A stretch of DNA of 64,000 bases from Todiramphus chloris collaris (lineage: Eukaryota; Chordata; Aves; Coraciiformes; Alcedinidae): the NCBI GenBank assembly GCA_025345505.1, contig JANVCC010000077.1:8066414-8130413 (forward strand), read 5' to 3'. The notes beneath the pieces are model-generated. The model had not been told where the DNA came from. It did no database searches and saw only the letters and a program-made list of their open reading frames with translations. The translations under genes were made by a program, and so were the position numbers. Below, piece by piece: positions 47,868 to 59,200 of the stretch (its first letter is position 1; each line of letters starts with the position of its first letter).

Positions 47868-50170
47868 CAAACAAACAAAAACATTCTGCATCTTCCATTG
47901 CTTACCTAGCTACATGTTCATTTCTATTTTCTGCCTTCAAAGGAAGAACTTCTGAAAGGAAACTACAGATCACTTTTATTTGGCAACAACTCCCACATTT
48001 TCTAAAATCATTACTCAGATGCCTTTCACATTTTGGGTCTGAAAAGAAATTATACTGTCATTCCTGCCGTAGTGTTCCTGACAAACTATACATCTCCTGA
48101 GTATGAGAGCTCTCCATTTAATGTAAACAAATTCCACTGAGCTCTTCAATACATTGATGAGCTGCATTTTCTGTGATTTTTCTGCACTGTCATCAGTTTC
48201 TTACCATGATGGTGGGCACTTCTTAACAGATACTCAAGCTGAATGGAGGTGCTCCTTTTGGCTAAGTTAGGACTTCTCTGTTCTTGTCTGTCACCAGATT
48301 TTTAGAATAGCTCCTGATCGTTTTCCCTCCTACTCTTATTCACTGCCAGACTTCCTCTCTGCTTTCCACTCTCTTCAAGCAGCTAGTTTTATTTGTTGTT
48401 AACTACATCAATAGATATATTATACTTGGTAACAGAAATGCATTTCCAATGAAATTTCATGATTCCTCTCAGCTCTGCACTTTGCAGCTCCAGCTCACTG
48501 CTTAGATATTCAGCCTTGCTCCTCTTCCCTACCCCATAAACAATGAGCTATGACCACACAGGGACTTCAGAGTTGATTAGAGAGTGCTCAGAGACACACT
48601 CACTGCACTCTGACCTATCCCATTTGGCTTGGTTATGAAATCATGTGGTTACAGACAAGTAATCCAACTTCCACCAAAAAAAAAGAAAGCATACATGTGG
48701 ATCACATATGCTTCCTCTCTGACATTTGACACATAAGCTTCGAGAACAAGTTCTGTGAAATTCCCAACGGTTTCTTCTTTGTTTCTGAGAGCATTTGGTA
48801 GTGTTGATGATCTTAGGAGCACAGGTTTTCTAGTTTTCTCATATTAGCAAGTCTCTGAAAATACCCCTTGGAGACAATTTCCCACATAGCAAGATTATAC
48901 CTACCAAATTTACCTTTTTTTTTTTTTTTCTCAATTACTTATAATGAGCAATCTCAGTGGCCAGGGGTGACAGGTCAATTTTTTTGCTTTACAAGAAAAG
49001 CAGTATGTCGGAAAAGGAAACACCTAGAAGAAATTGAGACCAGTGAATGAGGCAAAGGGGAGGAGAATAGTGAAATATATGGAACCTCTACCATGGGAAA
49101 GCCAAATAAGGAAAGTGTAGAGGAAAGGATTTTGAATAAAGTCAGAGATATGAAGGTACATTAATGCAAAGACCCGTGGGTACACCAGCACAATCAGCCT
49201 GAAGGAAGAATCATAGAATCGTTTAGGTTGAAAAGGTCATCGAGTTCAACCGTTAACCTACCACAGTCAAGTCCACCACTAAACCATGTCCCTCAGCAAC
49301 ACATCTATGTGCCTTTTAAATAGCTCTAGAGATGGTAACTCCACCACTTCCCTGGGCAGCCTGTTCCAGTATCTGACAATTCTTTCAGTGAAGAAATTTT
49401 TCCTAGTGTCCAACCTGAACCTCCTCTGGTGCAACTTGAGGCCATTTTTTCATGTTCTATCACTTGTTACTTGGCAGAAGAGACTGACCCCATCTGGCTC
49501 CAGCCTCCTTTCAGGTAGTTGTAGAGAGTGAGAATGTCTCCCCTGAGTCTTCTTTTTCTCCAGGCTATAAAACCCCAGGTCCCTCAGCTGCTCCTCATAA
49601 GACTTCTGCTCTAGACCCTTCACCAACTTTGTTGCCCTTCTTCGGACATGGCTCCAGCACCTCAATGTCTTTCTTGTAGTGAGGAGCCCAAGCTGTCAAG
49701 CATGCAGACCTTACCAAGTTACAGGTATCACTGTCTTTGTTTTGTCACACCTCTCACCTAGCTTCTCACAGCCTGAAAAATCAGGACCTCATGATCTCAT
49801 TCACTCCCTCAGCAACCTGCATGCAGTATTGCCCGTGCAAGAAATGCAGTGAACAGCAAAACTGAGTGTTGGAGAAGGATCAACTCCCTTGTCCTGCTGG
49901 CAACACTCCTAATGCAGCCCAGGATGTTACTGACTGTTCCTGCTGTAAGGGCATGTTGCTGGCTTATGGTCAATTGGTGTCCACCAGGACCCTCAGGTCT
50001 CTTTCTGCAAAGCTTCTTTCAGGTTGATGGTCCCCAGTGTGTACTGACAATTGTATGAAGTTACTCCTTTTCTGGTGTAGGTCTTTTTGTTTCTGTTTGT
50101 ATTATATTCTTTTCAAAAGGACAAATCACTCTAAATAAAATGCTTCACCTGTATATTCAATTTGCTTTAG
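47868..50170. other. Spacer upstream of lipase B
   Basis: No supported coding exon. Its second half is a CR1 fragment (49209-50055). The leader exon and promoter of lipase B must lie in this interval or further left, but I could not identify them. Confidence 0.5.
49209..50055 (-). repeat. Long CR1 LINE fragment
   Basis: It begins AATCATAGAATCGTTTAGGT (reverse CR1 3' end) and runs through recognisable CR1 blocks such as CCACTTCCCTGGGCAGCCTG and CTGTCAAGCATGCAGACC, then the AATGCAGCCCAGGATGTTAC region. The middle (about 49710-49860) is more diverged. It ends about 115 bp before the lipase B signal-peptide exon. Confidence 0.88.
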
Positions 50171-50219
50171 GTGGTGGGAATGTGGATTATTGCATTTTAT
50201 CTCCTTGGCACAGTAGCAG
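50171..50219 (+). CDS. PNLIPRP3: Lipase B exon with start codon: signal peptide
   Basis: A 49-bp exon after TTTGCTTTAG. The ATG at 50180 (G at -3) opens [13 protein letters not shown] plus one base. The first nine bases (GTGGTGGGA) are leader sequence but in frame and open. Donor GCAG|GTGAG. Confidence 0.9.
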
Positions 50220-53200
50220 GTGAGACACTACATCTATAAAAACTACACTAGAGGTGATGTCAGATGAAATAATATATAGAAGATGACGACTGGTATTTTC
50301 CTTTGCATGGAAGTTGTAGTATGATTCACAGGTCATTTAATTACAATATCTATTTCTGTGTGTAGAACTAATGCTAAAATGTTCTGCTCCATTTCAATTT
50401 TATTATTAAGAACACAAGAGACGTAACTCTGTGCTGAAAATTCACAGAGAAATTCAGAGTCACATATGCCACTTCCATCCAGATAGTGCATGAGTTGTCT
50501 TTACATGACTGCTGTATGCAAAGAAATGCTCAGCAACAGGGTGCTGGGCACAGCAGACAGTGATAAAATATAAAAGCTGAGCGTAAGTGAGCAAGAGACC
50601 TGTTTGATCCAGAAAAAGCTCCTATATTGAAAGAAATGATAATTTCATTCACAGTACAAGGTTACTGTGTAGATATTCTTCACTCCTACGAGCAGAGACA
50701 TAATGCTTTACAGTAGAAAGCATGAAGGAGCAATTTTAATAAGCGCTTCCTAAAAGGCTTTCTTTTTCTTCTTAAAGAAATGGAATTAATCCTTTACAAC
50801 CCCAGAAAGATGTGTCAAAACAGTGTTTGCGTCTTTAATTAGTTTATACTTAAATTATTTACCTCCCCTTGTATTACCTGCTTCAGGCAACATCTATAAA
50901 GGAAACAAGCGTGAATCTCAGTTTCGAAAGTAATCATAAAATGAAATACTTAGTTTTCTGCTCTTCAGACTGTTGTAGTCTCAAAAACATCATCAAGCAT
51001 AACAGAGTCCCATGTATAAGCCAGTTGTTTCTTCTACTTCAGGTAAAGAAGTTTGCTACGACAGGATTGGTTGTTTTACAGATGACCCACCCTGGTCAGG
51101 GATACCAGGGAGACCTCTGACAGGTTTGCCTGACTCTCCAGACCATATGAACATCAGCTTCTCTCTCTACACCAGAGAAACAGGAAATAACTCACAGGTG
51201 ACATTTATTTTTAACATCAAGAACTGACTAAACTACAAATGTTCGCTAACCTGTTAAGCCTACACCAGTCATCACAGGCAAACAAGTCAGAATAAGAAGA
51301 TAGTTCAAATTCTGGTTGCCACGCTGAGAATCCAACTCAGGCTCTCAAAAGATGAGATCAGCTTCACCCCTTCAGTCTTTCTAGAGTAGCTTATGACAAA
51401 AACAGGCATGGAAACAGCACTCAGGGAAGAAGGAGAAAAAAAATAAACAAACAAAAAAATCCCCAAAAAACAAAAGCTGCTGCTTAGATGCAGAGTAGCA
51501 CACTGAAGCCAAAGATGAGGTCTGTAAAAGGGCAAGCTGCACCAGGAGTTGTGGTTCTGGTGGGATGCTCTCAAGGAATTCATTGAACTCAAGCCAACAG
51601 GCATCGTGTAACAATGTAGCCCTTTTACACGGCTTCATATAAGTGGATTCTTCCTAAATTAAGCAAAATTGATAGGAGCAGAAGAAACCAAATGAGCACA
51701 ATTTCTTTGGAAACCATAGTGGCACTGAGAAAGTTAAGATACAGGTGTCCCTGAGTTCCAAAAACGCCAAACTTTCACCATTCAAAGTAGGCCCTGTAGT
51801 TCTACTGAGCGCATGACCTAACAGACATTTTTTGAAATTTTTGAAAGTATGGATAAAACTTTTTCTTTTTCTTTTTTCCCCCCCCACACAGGTGATCTCA
51901 GCAATAAACTCCTCAACCATCCAAAACTCACACTTTTCCACACGTAGGAAAACCTCCTTCATCACTCATGGATTTGGCAGCACTGGAAAAAAAGGCTGGG
52001 TGGTAGAAATGTGCTTGGTATGAGAGAGTATCCTCTGCTTTCCATCAACAGTTGTAACTACAATCTGTCAGTATCCTTTTGCTGCTTTCACTTTTCAGTT
52101 TGCATTTTGTTAGGTAGTACTAGATACTAACCAAAAAGAAAGTAATTTTCACAAAAGCCAAAATGTTCCCACTCTGGAAGAAGCAGCAGAGTCAAAACTT
52201 CTTGGTCATCTCTGACATTATGCTTCTCTGGAGAGTTTCTGTCCCAAAACTCAAGTGATCAGATGAAATGAATAAACCGAACACAGATGTCCGCATCCTC
52301 CACACCAGTGTCACCGTCTTGGATCAGACACACCAATTCACTGCTTCACCCATTAGGAGCAATTGAACCATCCTGCAGTATTGCCTTCCTGATTTGTAAA
52401 GCTCAAATGTCAGTCTACAAATTCTATTCCAGTTCACCATTATTCAGGGTTTTTTTTTTGTTTGTTTTTTGTTTTTTGTTTGATTACAGAGTTCAATGAA
52501 AAAAGATTTTAAATATGATATGTGAAAGCTACTGCAAAACCAGCTGAGTGTGCTGTGTCAATGACAGCCTTGGCTCTGACAGACAACCAAAATCTACTCT
52601 GGTTTCTGCTTCTCCCATGCTGGCAGGGAAAAGGACAAGCTAGAAAAAGACCACCACCGAATACTAAGTCACAGATCTGCAGCATTATTTTTGTTCATAA
52701 ATCTATGAAAATTTTTTGATCTAGACTATCCAATTCCCCATCTTTTTCAGCTGAAAAGAAATGGCAATTCTATCTGCCTCTCTACACTAAAAACTTATGA
52801 TGTCTACAAAAAAGGAGGGATTCCAGGATTCAATTCACTATTGCTTCAGCCTTCTGTTTTCCTTGTTGTTCACCTTCATCTGATTACCATGGATTCATTT
52901 TTTGTTTCCACTCCCTGTTCTTTCTGAAACCTTAAGGGAGGCTTAATTACAGAAAGCTACGACTGCAGGCTTTAATACACGATTCTGACAGTGGAAAAAT
53001 CACTGATCTCTGCAAGACTATGACCAGTATCAAAATGACTGATGCATTAGCCTTCCTTGCCGAAATAGAAACTTTCTACTCTACTCCAAAACATTCCAAT
53101 CTGACATAACTTTCTCAGTTTTAAAGGCACTTGGTAAATAAGATTACTTCCTTTGCTATTCAGTTAACCCACCCACATCCCTCGAAGAAAGTCACATACT

Positions 53201-56200
53201 GCACATAGAAACTACTGTGCAGTTGTGTGGCTTTTACAATTTTTTCAAATATGTATACAAACGGCTTATAAAGCAAAATACTTATTAAGGTCTTTCATAA
53301 TTGATTTTTTTTTGGATGAATTGTTCATTATGTTCTGTTTTGTAAGGAGATGCGTGGTTCAGAGTGGTATGGGCTACAGTGAAGAGTCCTGGGTAGTAAA
53401 GAATGAGAAACTTCATCATGATATAACCTTTTCATATTTATTTTAAGTTGAATCTGTTCATTATTTTGTTTCCTTAAATACTTTGCTTTATGTGTTCCCA
53501 CACCAGCTGTTACTGGAAGTGGAAAACATCAACTGCATTGCTGTTGATTGGCAAGAAGGTGCAAAAGGCACCTACATCAGTGCAGTGAACAACCTCCGCG
53601 TGATTGGGGCTGAGATTGCTTATTTCATAAGCATTTTGCAGGTAAGAGACACAGCTTTACCACCTACAATTCTCCAGTGGATGTAGTGGAGTTATGATGC
53701 TGCTTCTTTGATTTTGTACCTTGCCCAGTATGGGCAGCTATTGCTTCAGGAATTGCTGTTGAGATCTGGCTAATTACACCAATTATCAACTCCGTAAGAA
53801 CTTCTTACAGCCACAAAAGACACAAATTAAGCTAATGTGGTTGAAAAGGGGTGCTAATTAATTAAAGACCAGTAGGTGGCAACATTTCCATATGATGGTA
53901 CAAGCAAGAAGGCAAAGAAGGCCTGCCAGTTCAGTGCTTAGTGGAGTTTTGCCAGCATTCTAGGTGTGTGCTAGAAGTCAATTAGCATCTCTGCTTAGCA
54001 CCACTGAAACGCCCAGGAGCTGGCTCACTTGCTAATGCCGTATCTGCTGTCTACAGGCACGATAAACTGCCCAGTTTCCTCCTAGTTGGGAACTTTTGCA
54101 CGCACAGGGCAGAACTGCTCGGTTGCAAATATCAGCATTTCCTGCTGGCTGTAGAAAGACTCATGACTGCTTAAAACTGCTGAAAGACAGAACCTCCTGC
54201 CTGGCTGTAGACTCGACCTTGGCCAGGAGGTGCTCACCTGAAAGTGCTGCAAGAGATAGTTCAGAGTACACAAGGCAAAGTGCCAACTTTGTGAGCACCC
54301 GAGTATCAAAGAACAGTTCCCTAGAATCTTCTGGTGTACAATCTGCCATTTCTACCCAGGAAACTCCTATCTAGCATCACAGATTTGCTTCTGTATCTTA
54401 CTTCTTTGTGCAAATCCCAGGACACTTGAAGACGGGTTCAGTTTCTCGTTTAATATCACTGTTGCTGCACTATTTGCAGTCCAGGCCTCTCTGCCATTAC
54501 AAAAATGCATAAACGATCCTTAGACTTCTTCTTTTCCCCAATTTACAAACTTCTGGAGTTTGACTTGAGGAAAAGTTAAGCTGCACGGTAAATAGAAGTA
54601 CTGCAGTAAAATGTATTCAGAGGTATCTGCTGCCTAACAATAAAGGTAGGCAGGCCAATACTACAGATCTTTTTTAATTGTGGTATAGACGTGACAAACA
54701 AAACCAAGCTTAGTGTGAAAACCTCAAGCAATTAGCAAACAATTCTTGGTTTTGGTCACTACAACACCCAACAAATCCCTGGATGACTTGTGTCGCCTGC
54801 ATGCAGCCTACATGTTAATTAATTTCCATTTCCACCTTCAATGCCTGTCTAGTACCTCAGTACTGCAGGTCTTGTACACATGGCACTTGATGAAGAGGAG
54901 AATGAGTGTCACCCCACCTAAGTTCGTCAGTGAAAACATTATTGAGTGACACAACCATATATTCTAAGCAGATACATGGAGAATATACGTGCAACAAAAA
55001 AGGACTCCATAATAGAGTAAATAAATGAAAAATAAGATCAGTTTGATGGAAGATCAAATTAAGGGTTGATCCAAATGAAAAAGAAGGTTCATATCTTGTC
55101 ACCAGTCATAACCGAATATGGTTACATATGCCAACAATTAACAGTGAATCTGTCATCACAAGGCATTTAAAATTCTAAATTGAATCATTTTCTATCAAGT
55201 CTTAGTATAATTTAAATAGTAATTAACTGAAGGATCTCGCACCCGGTTTGCTCTGCAGGAAGGCAGTCTAGATATTCCCAAAGGCCCATCATGTAAGACA
55301 CCCTCTTTGCTTGCTATTTAAAGCCTGTGTTCTTGTCTCCCATGACCACCACCTTAATGATCAGAAAAACTTCAAGTACTCCCCTTGTGAAATCCATTTG
55401 ATCGGGCACAGTCTGGGAGCACATACTGCAGGAGAGGCGGGAAGAAGGACGCGAGGCCTCAGACGGATAACAGGTAGGCTCTTCACCACGGTGCAAAGCT
55501 AACGTAGCTCATTTCTAAAGGAAAGAAACGTGCAACATGCTGGTCTGTAGGCTGGAACTGAATTACTGACAATCCTGGGGACACCTTGTGTGAGAGCAGG
55601 CAAACTTTACGCTTCTCAGAAACAAGGGTAATTATTTTCTTTCTCTGGTTAGGTTAAAAACTCTCTAGTGGAAGGACAAACATAATAATTATATTTGTAA
55701 GATTAGTGTCATTTATGGGGTTATATCAAGCCCTACACAAAGACAAAGCAACACCCTGAGAATCCTTAGTGTTTCCTCTTTGTAAAGATTTACAGGCCAG
55801 CAATAAGCTCACAGGTAATAAAATGCCTCCTTCATAGTAATGTGATGCCATTGTATAGTCTATTGGAAAATATTTCCCTTGTGTTGGAATAAGTTCACAG
55901 GAAGGTTCACAAAACCTTATTACTGCAATTGTTGGTTTTCATTTTAGCTTAGAATTCACATCATTATTATTCAACTTGCCTTATGCAGTACTAAATATCT
56001 GATGATGTAAGCTGGCAAAGACCTACTGACTCATAAGACTGTAGAATGGTTTAGGTTGGAAGGGACCTTAAATATCATTCACTTCCAACCCCCCTGCCAT
56101 GGGCAGGGACACTTCCCACTAGACCAGGTTGCTCAATACAATTCCTTTCCCTTCCTCAACCAATAAACGTGGGATTTTTCTTAGGCTTAGACCCTGCTGG

Positions 56201-59200
56201 GCCCTATTTTGAAGGTACTCCTCCCGAGGTGAGACTAGATCCTTCAGATGCAAACTTTGTGGATGTTATTCACAGTAATGCTGCTCATTTTCCTGCCATA
56301 GGTAAGTGCTCATGTGCAAGTAAGTATCCGCAGGGATGGGCATGGCACCAAGACACTAACAGCCCCACATGTGCATCTCAGGTCTTGGAATGTATAACAC
56401 CACTGGTCACCTGGACTTTTACCCAAATGGAGGGACTGTGATGCCTGGATGCACTGATTTAATTCTAGAGACAAAACAAAGTGATTATGAAGTTATGCTT
56501 GCAGGTAAATGTACATTCCCAACATGTTTAGTACTTTATTTTCATTCAATCCCTAAACGTTAACTGTGAAAGTAACTGCCTGGGAGAATACAGCAAAACA
56601 AAAATAGATTTTTGCCTATTTACTCATGAATTAGAAAAGAAAATAAGAAACAATAAAGGCTGGGTCAGAGCAGTGCTCCCAGGGAACACTATAGGGAAAG
56701 GAGGTATAATACAGGTGTAAGCTTTGCTTCAGCAATTTGAAATGGGACCTGCACAAAGAGGAAGGGAATGGGCACTCTGCAGGTCCAATGACCCAGCAAC
56801 CCCAGCAGGAGGTTTTCCAGGCTGAGACAGGCCCGTGTCATGACCAAACCTGTGGCATGATACCACCACCTTTGAGTTCTCAAAGAACGTCTGCCATAGC
56901 AGACCAACAAATCTCACTTGAAATCTTGGGTAACGGGCACGCAGTTCTCCAGATAAAACAGTCTGTGTTTTACTTCTACTGCAACTAAAATGTGTAAATT
57001 CAGACAAAAACTGATTACAAGACCACGCTGCTGCTCTGTTTTGTGCCTCAGCTGTTTCCATGGTGAAGCAAGCGCAACTTTTATACGGGAGAACAGGAGG
57101 TTATTTCACAGGTGCTCATAAATTTTGTTCCAACAGATGTTAGAACTGTTGGGGGGTGCCATCACTCACGCAGCCACGAGTTCTATTTTACAAGTATCCT
57201 CTACCCCACCGGATTCCTTGGATATCCTAGTCAAACGTACAAAGCCTTTGAGTCAGTAAGTATATCAGCTCAGGAATGGATGAGTTGTAAAGACGATAAT
57301 CCAGGTCTCTCCACTCATGATAAGTCCTGCTACATGCACAGAGCACTTGGATGCTTGTGCCTGTGCTCTCATGGTATGGTTTGGTAGGAGGAACCACACA
57401 GAGAGGCACAGCACATAGTGGCTCCATCAACTATTCCACTCTGGAAAAGTAATCCTGAAGCACAGATAGGATCACCATATAGGAAAAAAATTTAACCTCA
57501 TAGAATTCTCCTAAGCCTTTATGCAAAGGGCACATAGGTTAGATGTATCTACCCTACTAATTCCTGGCAGGAAGAAGAGACATTTGGAGTTTCCAAAATA
57601 ATTGAATCTTCTCCAGTTTACACTGGGCACTGATTAGAGCACCTAAATAAATGCACTTATGACTAGATGTTTCTTTTTTTTCCCCCCTCCATACTGTATT
57701 GCAAATTGGATGCAGGCGAGTTCCTTTCCAACAGGAGTGTAAAATTGCCTTATATTTTGTCCTAGACTCTAGCTGAAAAATATTTGGAGTAGGGAGTTTC
57801 AGACCATCATACACAAAGGTCTTAAACCTGCTCACTCCACACCCACTGGAATGCTTGGGTACATATCTGAAGGTAGTTAATCAGGAGTGGTGGTAAAAGG
57901 TGACAATATCCGGCACTGCCCACAGCTTAGCAAGATCAGAACAGCATCTTGAGCTTTAATTTTGTCAGAGCTAGGGCAAAAAAAAAAAAACTTCCTTATT
58001 AACTGATGTTCTTATTTTCCCTAGGGAGACCCTTTCCCATGTCCCCCCGAGGGATGTCCAATGATGGGGCACTATGCTGACAGATTCCCAGAGAAACTGA
58101 AGAGGGTAAATCAAAAGTATTTTTTAAATACAGCAGCAGACCCACCTTTTGCTAGTAAGTGGAGAAGGTTTGTTACAGTTGATTATATATTTGTAAACTG
58201 ATTGCCTTAAAATGCTTCATAGCCATTCACTTCTGTTGGTTTTATAAACAAGTGTTAACATATCTGACAAAAAAAATTGCCTCGTTAGTTAACAAAATTT
58301 GAGCTCACTGAGACTTTCATTTGCTAACACAAATTAATTCCAGTTAGGAAAAAAGAACTTTCACATTTTCCTCATATCAATGACAATCTAGTTTTATTTT
58401 GCTTTTTTTTATATACAGCTTGGAGACAAAAAGTATTTATCAAACTGTCTGGTGTAAAAAAAATGAGGGGGGACATAAACCTAATTTTCCATGACACAGA
58501 GGGGAACAGAAAAGAATATGAAGTTGCCAGGTAAGATAAATAAAAATTTCCCTATGGCATTTAATGCTGCTAACCTTAATCTACACATCTTCCACATACT
58601 GAAGGAGTGCAAACATTCATTTGTGTTGCAGATGTTCTACTTAACATCAGATATGAAAAAAAGTTATCTGATAGATAAGAGGGCAGATGAATGGTTGCTA
58701 AAAGGAAAAGGGAGTCACTTCCCTTTCATGAATTACGTGGTTTTACAATAAATTAGGAATAGAGTTTGACACAAATGCTGCATTTCTTTGGTTGCTCTTA
58801 TTAAAAAAAAAAATCCACCTCTGGAATGCAAGTAATTCATAGAGTGCTGACCCATTACACATGTGCTTTAGCAGTACCATTCCACACTAGCATGGCATCG
58901 TGTGAGCACACTCACTCCACATGCTGACAAGACTCTGCTCTGACACTGACTCTCTGTATGATCTCGTGCAAGGCAATCCTGTGCCTGAACTGATCGAGTT
59001 TGCAAAGTGGATACTTCCTTCCTCCCTGGGATATATTAAAAGCCATCACTATTGTCTGAATGGCACATTTATATAGTCTGACCAGTGATCTTCCTCCCTG
59101 GAATTTATTAAAAGCCATCACTACTATCTAAATGACACATTTATATGGTCTGGTCATTCACAGCTTGTATCATCTCCCACTGACTACCAAAATAGCAGCT

